Source of the DNA: Collinsella sp. AF08-23
GTDB taxonomy: Bacteria > Actinomycetota > Coriobacteriia > Coriobacteriales > Coriobacteriaceae
Length of the DNA stretch: 54,661 nt
Direction of reading: 5' to 3'
NCBI RefSeq assembly: GCF_003479805.1
Contig: NZ_QUHV01000016.1
Coordinates: 1-54,661 of the forward strand
Part shown: positions 47,247 to 54,627 of the stretch, in pieces
Numbering within the stretch: position 1 is the stretch's first letter
Layout: every line of letters starts with the position of its first letter
The notes under the pieces: model-generated
Told to the model about the DNA's origin: nothing
Database searches by the model: none
Seen by the model: the letters and a program-made list of their open reading frames with translations, nothing else
Program-made: the position numbers and the translations under genes

Positions 47247-47923
47247 GTTCTCTGTACCTCCAGCACTCTTTCGAATTCTTCCGGCAATTCCTGGATCATG
47301 TTTTCGTCCCCTATGACAGAGACGAGGTCTTCCTTCATAAACATTGGAATGCCAAGCGCGTGCGCCTGGTCCGTCAAAGACCATGCCCACTCCGGTTCCG
47401 TATGAACCTTCCTGCTCTGCGCCCCGGTCATGGTACCGACGACGATCCAGTTGATTCCGGAAAGGTCGACCGTACCGGGATCGTCGAATAGCGGCTCAAA
47501 AGTAACGAAGAAGTGATTTGCTTTGACGTTTTTCCGAAGGGCGTCGATACGCCACAGCTCCGCTTTCCTCGTCACCGTAACGCCGAACCATGCGTTTTCC
47601 AGGTCGGTATCTAAATCCAGCAAATCGGGTCTCTTGGTCAGGAACAGGAACTGATGCTGTGGATTCTCATGGATCTTTGCAAATACCTCGTCTCGCCATT
47701 CCAGCTTCCACCCGGAGAGATCGCTCATGCCGGTAAGGAGAAAGTTCTGCGGGCGTTTCTTTTCCATCATCTTGAGCTTGCTCGGGAAGAACGCAGGATC
47801 AGCGAAGTCGTCAATCATATGCCAACGTTTCACATTGTTACGGGCATAGCAATATGGACACCCCACCGTGCACCCGATGACGATATTCATATTCTGAATC
47901 TGATTTTTGATGCAGATGCTCAT
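47234..47923 (-). CDS. Radical SAM protein (DUF5131-like), first gene of the 'mobile pair'
   Basis: A 229-residue radical SAM enzyme with CTVGCPYCYA (Cys18, Cys22, Cys25) very near its start and the segments FLLTGMSDLSGW, FLFLTKRPDLL and WFGVTVTRKAE, which resemble DUF5131/phage Gp37-type proteins. Its start overlaps the stop of the upstream 66-residue gene (ATGA) and its end overlaps the second radical SAM gene, so three cistrons are tightly coupled. The substrate is unknown; the short N-terminus before the cluster motif is typical for this group. Confidence 0.85.
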   Translation of the reverse strand: MSICIKNQIQNMNIVIGCTVGCPYCYARNNVKRWHMIDDFADPAFFPSKLKMMEKKRPQNFLLTGMSDLSGWKLEWRDEVFAKIHENPQHQFLFLTKRPDLLDLDTDLENAWFGVTVTRKAELWRIDALRKNVKANHFFVTFEPLFDDPGTVDLSGINWIVVGTMTGAQSRKVHTEPEWAWSLTDQAHALGIPMFMKEDLVSVIGDENMIQELPEEFERVLEVQRTWRK

Positions 47924-48120
47924 AACGCCTGCCTACCTGCCTCTCCCGTAAACACGCAATCAGCCTCCCCCACCTTGCGGGCAAAAGCCTCGATATCTTG
48001 CTTGCAAGCAGCAGGCTCGCAATCGCTCAAATCGTATGACGTGCCGCCGTTTCGATAGACGGCCCGATGGGAAAACGATCGGCTGACAAGCCCGATGCCG
48101 AGCTTCTCGTACAGGGTCAT
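47920..48120 (-). CDS. Small protein leading the radical SAM operon
   Basis: Sixty-six residues, MTLYEKLGIGLVSRSFSHRA followed by an acidic helical part with three Cys. GGGAGC lies upstream, and the stop overlaps the next start by ATGA, so it is probably translated. I do not recognise it. It could be a substrate peptide or partner of the radical SAM enzymes, or the trimmed remnant of a larger flavodoxin-like protein. Confidence 0.5.
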   Translation of the reverse strand: MTLYEKLGIGLVSRSFSHRAVYRNGGTSYDLSDCEPAACKQDIEAFARKVGEADCVFTGEAGRQAL

Positions 48121-48140
48121 CCGTGCTCCCTTTCAGCTAT

Positions 48141-48163
48141 TATAAACAGGTGTCTATAAACAG
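48141..48163. promoter_or_regulatory. Direct repeat TATAAACAG in the divergent promoter
   Basis: Two copies at 48141-48149 and 48155-48163, period 14, between the radical SAM operon and the divergent TetR gene; a CAGGTG at 48147 and CACCTG further right pair as well. Possible TetR binding region. Confidence 0.4.
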
Positions 48164-48263
48164 TATCCTTGTTGATTTTCGTAGGGGCAATGAACAAACG
48201 CGTGCACCTGTCGATAAACGAACAGCTACTGGACATTGTCAAACGACTCAGATTGGAGAGGCG

Positions 48264-48824
48264 ATGGGAGAAACCAAGATCGACCGCCGGCGGCGCTACA
48301 CCCTCTCGATCATACAGGAGGCGTTCTTCGCGCTGCTGGCCGAGGTCGGCTTCGCGAAGATGACGGTGGCGGACATCTGCCGCCGCGCCGATATCAACCG
48401 CGGCACGTTCTATCTGCACTACGAGGACAAATTCGCGCTGCTCGACGCGCTTATCGACGAGGCCCTGGCGGCGGCACCCCCACTCGAAGGAACGGAAGCG
48501 GGGGCCCTCTGCCAGCGCCCGCCGGCAAACGAGGACTATTATCTGCTCTACTTGGATGACGACGCGTATGCCCGCGTGGCACAGCACGTCGTCGAGCGCG
48601 GCGCCGAGCAAATGGTTCCCTCGATCATGGAGAAGACCGGGCTTTCGCACGAAGACGCCTACCTGCTCTTCGTCCACAACGTCCAGGGAAATCTCGCGGT
48701 CAACCGCCTGCTCGGTTGGAGGCGAGGGCCTGAGTTCGCCCATGCACAGGAGCTGCTCGGCGCCTATTCCGAAGGAGGCATGCGAGCGGTGTCAAGTCGC
48801 CACGATTCCCGTAGCTCATCTTAA
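48264..48824 (+). CDS. TetR-family regulator, divergent from the radical SAM operon
   Basis: A 186-residue regulator. The N-terminal helix-turn-helix reads KMTVADICRRADINRGTFYLHYEDK (residues about 30-54). The remainder is an all-helical domain. The ATG at 48264 has GGAGAG four bases upstream; longer frames are not supported. It faces the radical SAM operon across 143 bases, so it probably controls it. Its stop codon overlaps the stop of a convergent broken gene. Confidence 0.85.
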   Translation: MGETKIDRRRRYTLSIIQEAFFALLAEVGFAKMTVADICRRADINRGTFYLHYEDKFALLDALIDEALAAAPPLEGTEAGALCQRPPANEDYYLLYLDDDAYARVAQHVVERGAEQMVPSIMEKTGLSHEDAYLLFVHNVQGNLAVNRLLGWRRGPEFAHAQELLGAYSEGGMRAVSSRHDSRSSS

Positions 48825-49099
48825 GCGTAGGCCCATTCTGGGCAGGCGGCGCGTATCTCCAACTCCATGCGGGCCTTCTGCTCCTCGAACACGGCCTTGC
48901 GTCAAGCGAAAACCCGGCAGGGCCCGAGTTTTGCGCAGCAATGCCCAGCTTCGTGCGGATATACGGCAAGAACGCATCGGAGAAACCCATCCCTGCAAAA
49001 GGCAGAGACAACGACGATGATACCGTGGGCATTGTCAAGGTAGAACACCTCAAAGATGGGGTTAGTAGCCTTGCCGTATTCCCGAATCAGAATTAGCAC
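48821..49099 (-). pseudogene. Broken gene of unknown family
   Basis: Protein-like stretches in several frames: NPIFEVFYLDNAHGIIVVVS, GMGFSDAFLPYIRTKLGIAA, then RKAVFEEQKARMELEIRAAC and a stop at 48821. At least two frameshifts separate them. I cannot name the family. Confidence 0.4.
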
Positions 49100-49446
49100 A
49101 TAATGGCGTCGTCGGCGGTGAAGGCGCCGAGGGAGCCCTGCTTGACCTGGATGCAGACGTAGGTGATGCCCGAGTCGGCCGCGGCGCGGAACCTGCGGCG
49201 CGCAGCGGGGGAGATGCGCAGCCAGTCGCCGACTGCAAGCTCGATATCCTCATCGTCGATGGTGACCGTGCCAGCGCCCTCGAGCACGCCGTAGATTTCC
49301 TCGTTTTCCTTGTGCGCATGGACGAACGGAACGTCGGCGCCGGCGGGAAGCTTGTTGATGCTCACCTCTGCCCCGGTGAGGCCGAGCGCCTCGTGCAGCT
49401 CGACGCGACCTTCGTCACCAGTGCTGGTCTTCGCGTAATTAACCAT
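49093..49446 (-). CDS. Cupin-domain protein
   Basis: A 117-residue single-domain cupin with motif 1 PFVHAHKENEEIYGVLEG (metal ligands His, His, Glu) and motif 2 in GDWLRISPAARRRFRA, where the usual His is replaced by Arg. It could bind a small ligand or metal. It is divergent from an HxlR regulator across about 150 bases, and the pair probably responds to a reactive or electrophilic compound, as HxlR systems often do. Confidence 0.8.
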   Translation of the reverse strand: MVNYAKTSTGDEGRVELHEALGLTGAEVSINKLPAGADVPFVHAHKENEEIYGVLEGAGTVTIDDEDIELAVGDWLRISPAARRRFRAAADSGITYVCIQVKQGSLGAFTADDAIMC

Positions 49447-49598
49447 AGTAGTTCCTCTCTCAGAGAACCGATTTGCCTTGCGGGCATATCCCGCTTGAGC
49501 TATATTTCACGTGATAGTGCATGCAAAAGCGAGTACGCACTTATTTGTAACTACGTATTTTTTTGTGAAACCGGCGCGATCAAGAAGGAGGGCCTCCC

Positions 49599-49925
49599 GT
49601 GATGGCCAAAGAGGAACTTCCGGAGTGTCCGGTAGCGACGGCGGTGGCGCTCATCGGCGGCAAGTGGAAGCTGCTCATCATTCGCAACTTGCGCAAGCGG
49701 CCCTGGCGCTTCAACGAGTTGCGCCGCGACCTTGAAGGCATCTCTCAGAAGGTGCTTACCGACAGCCTGCGCCAGCTGGAGGATGACGGCCTCGTCTTTC
49801 GCCACGACTATGGTGAAAACCCTCCCCGCGTTGAGTACGGGCTCACCGAGCTCGGCCGGCAAATGATGCCCGTTATAGACTCGCTCGCAGACTTCGGCGC
49901 CTATTACAAGGCGATTGTTCCGTAG
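49599..49925 (+). CDS. HxlR-family regulator
   Basis: A 108-residue winged-helix regulator of the HxlR/YodB group: CPVATAVALIGGKWKLLIIR, with the family cysteine near residue 10 (often redox-active), then GISQKVLTDSLRQLEDDGLV and YGLTELGRQMMPVI. The GTG at 49599 has AAGGAGG seven bases upstream; an ATG at 49602 is an equal alternative. It is divergent from the cupin gene, its probable target. Confidence 0.88.
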   Translation: MMAKEELPECPVATAVALIGGKWKLLIIRNLRKRPWRFNELRRDLEGISQKVLTDSLRQLEDDGLVFRHDYGENPPRVEYGLTELGRQMMPVIDSLADFGAYYKAIVP

Positions 49926-49993
49926 CAGACGCGTCACTCGGCGGCACTCGCTTCACGACGGCGTGGGAAACGAGGCGCTGCTGGAGCGGCAAA

Positions 49994-50320
49994 ATGCCGA
50001 ACATCCGCCCACCCGATTTCGTCACCCGAGAGGACTTCGACTGGGCCGTTTCGGAAGCTGCCGCCAAGAAGAAGCTGGACTTCTCGGCGGTCGAGCTGCT
50101 GAGGGTCGGCGAGGGCTTTTGCGTTCAGTGCATGCACACCGGGCCTTACGACGGCGAGCCGGCGACCATAGACGCCATGCGCGCATTTGCAGCGGAGGAG
50201 GGCTACGCCCCCGATTTCTCCGAATCCCGTCTCCATCACGAAATCTACCTCTCCGACCCGCGCAAGTGCGCGCCGGAGAAGCTCAAGACCGTGATCCGCC
50301 ATCCTATAAAGTTGATTTAG
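49994..50320 (+). pseudogene. C-terminal half of a GyrI-like protein
   Basis: About 108 codons from RPPDFVTREDFDWAVSEAA through FCVQCMHTGPYDGEPATIDA to HHEIYLSDPRKCAPEKLKTV. This matches the second half of GyrI-like small-molecule-binding proteins of about 210 residues. The N-terminal half is missing and the frame upstream runs into the HxlR gene without a ribosome-binding site, so it is probably truncated. The ATG at 49994 might still allow a half-domain product. Confidence 0.65.
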
Positions 50321-50342
50321 CGAAACGAGCGACGCAATAGAT

Positions 50343-50375
50343 AGCGGTGTCGGTTCAAATGGAACCGACACCGCT
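50343..50375. terminator. 14-bp perfect hairpin after yjdF copy 2
   Basis: AGCGGTGTCGGTTC (50343-50356) pairs with 50362-50375, loop AAATG. There is no T-run on either strand, so it is a weak terminator candidate shared by converging genes. A degraded version follows copy 1 near 44977. Confidence 0.5.
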
Positions 50376-50403
50376 TCTGTATGAGGCTTGCTGCAAATGG
50401 CGA

Positions 50404-50823
50404 TCAATGCCCGCGATGCTTCCGCTTGCGCTTCAGTTTTCGCTGCTCGAAGCGCGCCTCCGCCTCATCCGCGCGACGCTGGCTTCTTGCTTGAGCCGAT
50501 TCCCGCTTCATCGTCTCCCGCTGATTCGCGAGCGCCTGCTGCGCCTTGGTGCTCATCGCCGGCTGCTTGAGGGCTTTCGCCGCCTCGCGGGCGCGTCTCT
50601 TGGGGTTCTTCGCGGGCTCGCTCGCCTCCGCGGGATCGTCACCGAAGAACGCGAGCTTCGCCCATTTGCTTGTAACGAATCGCAGGATCTCCTCATCGGA
50701 CGGTTCTGCGCCGAAGACGATGCGGGCGACGCCGTACCTGCCGTCCTCGACATGCTCCGCCAGCCCGACCCAGAATTGGCCGTCGTGATATACGGTCAGG
50801 GTGGACGACACGCTGATCTGCAT
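50404..50823 (-). CDS. yjdF: YjdF (DUF2992) protein, copy 2
   Basis: A 139-residue near-duplicate of the gene at 45043, with a small number of substitutions, for example Gln/Arg, Thr/Ala and Arg/Gln in the second half. It has the same AAGGAGG and the same leader. The duplicated block runs from roughly 50345 to 50959 and matches 44977 to 45598, including the hairpin after the gene; similarity ends right past the TACAAT box. Gene, leader and promoter were therefore copied as one unit. Confidence 0.85.
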   Translation of the reverse strand: MQISVSSTLTVYHDGQFWVGLAEHVEDGRYGVARIVFGAEPSDEEILRFVTSKWAKLAFFGDDPAEASEPAKNPKRRAREAAKALKQPAMSTKAQQALANQRETMKRESAQARSQRRADEAEARFEQRKLKRKRKHRGH

Positions 50824-50950
50824 GGCTGGTTCCTCCTTTATGTAGATGACCATGCAGAGAAGGGACAACCAAGGAGGCAGGTTACTGATGCGGACTCCCG
50901 CACGCCCACGACTACCCGACGGGGACTGTGTTTTCATCTCTGGTGCCCGC
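50824..50950 (-). promoter_or_regulatory. Candidate yjdF riboswitch leader, copy 2
   Basis: Nearly identical to the copy 1 leader, with TACAAT at 50951-50956, anti-Shine-Dalgarno CCTCCTT (50871-50877) and ribosome-binding site AAGGAGG (50832-50838). The leader differs at fewer sites than the coding region, as expected of a functional RNA. Confidence 0.7.
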
Positions 50951-51126
50951 ATTGTAGCACGCGCGGATTCACGATGTTGATTGCCGGCGCCTAGACGGAG
51001 ATGAAGGCGGTTCGATCTAGGTCAAGCCGGTCGCTCGTTCATGAAGCGGCCGATTCCCTGAAAATAAAAGGCGCCCACGAGGACACCTACAGGCTATCTT
51101 CGAACTACTTGGTTGGGGCAGACGGA

Positions 51127-51187
51127 GGAAAAAAATAGGGTAGAATCGCTCTCACGATCCCGCCCCGCAAACCCGAGGGTTTCTAAC
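51127..51187 (-). ncRNA. Structured RNA-like element A beside the Abi_2 gene
   Basis: On the minus strand: an AAACC-GGTTT hairpin, then a G-rich arm (51155-51166) pairing with 51137-51148, ending CCCTATTTTTTT. The same order of parts occurs in element B 130 bases away. Each copy ends like an intrinsic terminator, so these could be two small RNAs or a terminator duplicated with flanking structure. The rest of 50960-51327 has no gene. Confidence 0.5.
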
Positions 51188-51261
51188 TGGCTCCATTATT
51201 CCGGGCTTCTCAGTTCTGTCATTGACCCAGGTATCATCCGTCTCCTATAGCGAGTGAATAT

Positions 51262-51315
51262 AAAAATAGGGCAGAGTCGCTTGCGCAAGTCCGCCCCTAA
51301 AACCGTGAAGGTTTT
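51262..51315 (-). ncRNA. Structured RNA-like element B beside the Abi_2 gene
   Basis: AAAACC/GGTTTT hairpin (51299-51315), then a CTTGCGCAAG-capped, G-rich stem ending TCTGCCCTATTTTT. It starts 13 bases after the Abi_2 stop codon, so it also serves as that gene's terminator. Confidence 0.55.
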
Positions 51316-51327
51316 GCTATCTGCAGG

Positions 51328-52290
51328 CTATTCTACCAACCCGAGCGATTCTGTCAACCTGCGAAGGAACTCGAGCGCGGAGCGAGCTGCGGCGTCGGGC
51401 CCCTTGTCGGGCAGCGCCTCGGTTTCGCCGTCGGCCCTGGCGAACATCTCGGCGAGCTCGGATGCGGCGCGCGAGCGCGAGGAGCCCTCGGGTACCAAGC
51501 CGGAGTGCGCCACGAGCACGGTCGCGACCTCCTGCATGGCCGTATTCCCCATCCACTTCCTCCTGGTCGCCTTGGGAATCCCCACGGCGGCGACCCTTCG
51601 GGAGACGCCGCTGGACGCCGAGCCCCGGGCGGCGCCCCTCTCGGCGAAGCAGTTGATCAGGCACGAGCCGTGCGCGGCGCAGTTGCGGACGGACTTCACG
51701 CGCTTGAGGTCGTAGTGGGAGGCCTCGAGGCGCCTGTCGCCCCATCGCCTGGCGCAGAAGCGCACGAAGTCGATGAGGGTGCCGAACGAGGTGAGCTCAA
51801 GGAAGGCCCAGGCAGGCATGTCGCCGGAGTACTTCGCGTAGAGGCTCGAGCTGTAGGGGCTGCGGCCGCTCATCTTGAGCTCGCGCAGGCGGTACTCCCT
51901 GTTTGCAGTGGTAAGCGATGCCATGTAGTCGGCCACGATGGCGTAGCCGTCCTCTCCACGGTCCTCCATCTCGCGAAGCAGTGTCACCTTCTGGAAATGC
52001 TCGATGTCGAGCGTCATGCCGAGCAGGGCGTGGCGCAGCTCCTGGTCGAGCGCCGCGAGCAGGCGCAGCTGGCCGAAGTCGAGGTCTACGTAGCGGCCGT
52101 CGCGCGGGCCTCCCTCGTATTTCGAGAAGAGTTTGCGGTAGGATGCGAGCTTGAAGAAGTTGCACTTGTCGCGCAGGTAGTCCGCGGCCTCTTCCTCGGA
52201 ACACAGTTCGAAGGCTACGCCCTTCTGCTTGAGGTGCTCTATCTGCTGCTCGATCGTGAGGATCGGCTTCCTATCGTGGGGTTCGGCCAT
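51328..52290 (-). CDS. Abi_2 (AbiD/AbiF-like) HEPN abortive-infection protein
   Basis: A 320-residue protein of the Abi_2 family: KPILTIEQQIEHLKQKGVAF at the start, LRLLAALDQELRHALLGMTLDIEHF (residues 75-99), the AWAFLELTSFGTLIDFVRF segment (160-178) and the HEPN RNase motif R-N-C-A-A-H (Arg202, His207). HEPN proteins of this type cleave RNA and stop phage growth. The C-terminal 70 residues are Arg/Ala/Ser-rich and not conserved as far as I can tell. Two tandem structured RNA-like elements lie directly downstream, which may be its RNA partner. Confidence 0.82.
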   Translation of the reverse strand: MAEPHDRKPILTIEQQIEHLKQKGVAFELCSEEEAADYLRDKCNFFKLASYRKLFSKYEGGPRDGRYVDLDFGQLRLLAALDQELRHALLGMTLDIEHFQKVTLLREMEDRGEDGYAIVADYMASLTTANREYRLRELKMSGRSPYSSSLYAKYSGDMPAWAFLELTSFGTLIDFVRFCARRWGDRRLEASHYDLKRVKSVRNCAAHGSCLINCFAERGAARGSASSGVSRRVAAVGIPKATRRKWMGNTAMQEVATVLVAHSGLVPEGSSRSRAASELAEMFARADGETEALPDKGPDAAARSALEFLRRLTESLGLVE

Positions 52291-52433
52291 GCTCGGACTC
52301 CTGTCATTGATTTGAGAATCCTATTCTACCAGCATGTTTGCCCTGAATCCTGAAGGCCCGTTCGCCAACTCATAAGCAAGCCACCTGAGACTACTCACTT
52401 TGTTCACGAATGGCGAAGACCTGCGACCTGGGG

Positions 52434-52630
52434 TTTTGCAAATGGCGCGCAAGCCACCCGCGTTAATTCACTTGCGATTGCAGCTGGCGGCTTGCGGGCA
52501 AAAGGGCGGTTGAGTTTCAAAACGGGCGTTTTCGGCGCCATCGAGCCTCCAAAGGCGACCCGCCGCGCACTTTGGGACAAAAACAAAAACTCAAAGCCCT
52601 GAGTTTGAAAAAAGTTTTTGAGGTTGTCCC
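52434..52630. repeat. Non-coding stretch with two large hairpins
   Basis: Hairpin 1 (52434-52503) has outer TTTTGC/GCAAAA and inner GCAAGCC/GGCTTGC. Hairpin 2 (52574-52630) has outer GGGACAA/TTGTCCC and inner AAACTCA/TGAGTTT. No gene is seen in 52291-52856. These look like extragenic repeats or untranslated RNA structure. Confidence 0.5.
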
Positions 52631-52818
52631 AGCTTTTGTCCCCGAAGCCGACGAAACGCGACATCGCGTCATTCGGCGGCACGCGTTCCGTGTCGATGCC
52701 GAAAACTGGGTGTAACTGGAGTGACGGGACGGCAGAACCGACGCCATCGAATGGGAATAAGGTTTAAGGAACCAACTTCTGAAAAATCAAAAATATTAGT
52801 GTCTTAACTGACGATTAT

Positions 52819-52850
52819 CGCCTCCTCTGATAAACTAGGCAGAGGAGGCG
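52819..52850 (+). promoter_or_regulatory. Inverted repeat that buries the ATPase ribosome-binding site
   Basis: CGCCTCCTCTG (52819-52829) and CAGAGGAGGCG (52840-52850) are perfect 11-bp inverted copies. The AGGAGG ribosome-binding site (52843-52848) lies inside the right arm, seven bases before the ATG. In RNA the hairpin would hide it; as DNA it could be an operator. Confidence 0.65.
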
Positions 52851-52856
52851 GTTTAC

Positions 52857-54080
52857 ATGAAACTGTACCATCGCGAGCAATATCTGAAAAAGATTCGACC
52901 GTTCTACGATGACGATCTAATCAAGGTAATCACAGGTATTCGTCGCTGCGGCAAATCGTGCCTCATGGCAGCGATTGCCGAAGAACTAAGAAATCGCGGC
53001 GTCGAAGATAAGGACATCATCTACCTCGATCTTGATAAGCGCGGAAACCGCTCGATTAAGACGCCTGAGCAGCTGGAGAAAAAAATCGAGTCGCTTCTGG
53101 CTGACAACGACTTCAAATACCTCTTCATCGATGAGGTGCAGAACGTCCGAGACTACGAGGAGGTCGTGAACGCCTACAACTCGGATGGCGGCTTCTCGAT
53201 ATTCATCACAGGCTCCAACTCGTATCTGCTGTCTGGCGAGCTGATGACCAAGCTCACGGGCCGATACGTGGAGTTCGAGATGTTCACCCTGTCCTTTTCC
53301 GAGTTCCTCGATATGAAGAGGTTCATGGGCAAGGCGGTCGGTGACGCGCGAATCGAATTTGACGAATATCTACGCTATGGCGGGTTTCCTCGGTCTCTGG
53401 AATACGAAGATCCCGAGGCAAAGGCTCGCTACATCGAGGATGTCGTTGGGCAGATCGTCGACAAGGACATCAGGTCTCGCAACAAGATCCGGAACATTGA
53501 TACGTTCAACCGTGTCATGACCTACGTCATCAACAACTATGGTGCGCCAACGAGCCTCACCAACCTTCATGACTATTTCACTAAGACGGAGCGCATTGCC
53601 GTCGAGCGGCGGACGATCGCCTCCTACATCCAGATGCTCGTTGACGCCAAGGTGCTCTACAGATGCGAGAGATTCGACCTTAAGTCCCGCAAATCGTTGC
53701 GTGGCGAGGAGAAGTACTACCTTGCGGATCCGGGTATCTATTTTGCGCGCAACATCGATGTCCGGTTGAATTACGGGCCCTCGTTGGAAAACGCCTTGTA
53801 CATCTATCTCCGCTCGAGGGGATATAAGCTATCCGTAGGCCGCATCGGGAAGCTGGAGTGCGACTTCATCGCCCGCAGGCGCAACGCCTATGCCTACATC
53901 CAGGTTTCGATGACAATTGCCGATAGGAACGTGGAAGAGCGTGAGTACAGGCCATTCGGCTACATCAGGGACGGGTATCCGCGATACCTTTTCACGCTTG
54001 ATCCCCTGCTGCAGGAGAGAGACGGCGTCAGGCACCTTAACATGGTGTCGTTCATAAAAGACGGTGCAGACCTGATTTGA
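52857..54080 (+). CDS. AAA-family ATPase with DUF4143 domain
   Basis: A 407-residue ATPase of the AAA_14/DUF4143 type. Walker A is GIRRCGKSCL (residues about 27-36), Walker B YLFIDEVQN, a sensor in FITGSNSYLLSG, then a helical linker and the C-terminal DUF4143 region with a PD-(D/E)XK-like ECDFIARR segment. Such proteins are abundant in gut bacteria and archaea; the function is unsettled. The ribosome-binding site is in an inverted repeat. A fragment of a second family member lies downstream on the other strand. Confidence 0.88.
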   Translation: MKLYHREQYLKKIRPFYDDDLIKVITGIRRCGKSCLMAAIAEELRNRGVEDKDIIYLDLDKRGNRSIKTPEQLEKKIESLLADNDFKYLFIDEVQNVRDYEEVVNAYNSDGGFSIFITGSNSYLLSGELMTKLTGRYVEFEMFTLSFSEFLDMKRFMGKAVGDARIEFDEYLRYGGFPRSLEYEDPEAKARYIEDVVGQIVDKDIRSRNKIRNIDTFNRVMTYVINNYGAPTSLTNLHDYFTKTERIAVERRTIASYIQMLVDAKVLYRCERFDLKSRKSLRGEEKYYLADPGIYFARNIDVRLNYGPSLENALYIYLRSRGYKLSVGRIGKLECDFIARRRNAYAYIQVSMTIADRNVEEREYRPFGYIRDGYPRYLFTLDPLLQERDGVRHLNMVSFIKDGADLI

Positions 54081-54362
54081 GTGGAGGCCGGATTCCCTTT
54101 CTCCCTGGCGCGTGATAGGCGTGAGTATCAAATGAGGATCATCGACTTACGAAAAGTCAGCAGGTTGAGAACTCACACTGAAGGTAACGAACTTTTGACC
54201 AGTGGTTTCTGTTGTCGAGCGGGAGTAGTCCCGGGTGGTTTCCCCATGAGTCACGGAACGGGCTGGGGGCTTTGCTTGCGTCCAGATCGATTTGCGCGCG
54301 TTCGAACTCCTGTGCGGGAAATGATATGAAGTGAATGACTTTCCGCCAGGAGGGCTTCCGAG

Positions 54363-54390
54363 TGCCGGGGCGTATCCCTCGGCATTTTCT
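54363..54390 (+). terminator. Intrinsic terminator
   Basis: TGCCGGGG pairs with CCCTCGGCA around a CGTAT loop, followed by TTTTCTT. It probably ends the ATPase transcript. The 280 bases between the stop codon and this hairpin contain no recognisable gene. Confidence 0.7.
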
Positions 54391-54426
54391 TATCCGAGAG
54401 AATCCCGCGATAGCCCCACGCTACGC

Positions 54427-54627
54427 TCAGAACCACTGCTCGCCGAGCAGCCACCTCGCGAGGTCCAGCACGAGAACGCCCTCCCGGGTATAGGGCTCAT
54501 GCCTCGTGCGGGCGATGAGAACCTTCGGGAACGCGTCCCTGATGGACAGAAGCGGCGCGAGCTCCCTCTCGAGCGTCGATTCGGAGCTGATGTCGTCACT
54601 TGCCTGGATGTAGACGAGCTCCGCCCA
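54427..54627 (-). pseudogene. C-terminal fragment of another DUF4143 ATPase
   Basis: Sixty-six codons read [20 protein letters not shown] and [20 protein letters not shown] and then a stop at 54427. An in-frame TAA stands immediately upstream (54628-54630). The text is the extreme C-terminus of DUF4143 ATPases. It is a remnant left by recombination. Confidence 0.75.

Noticed and set aside
54290..54325. tRNA-like T-loop (GTTCGAACTCC)
   Set aside because: The flanking bases do not form a T-stem and no anticodon or acceptor arm fits.
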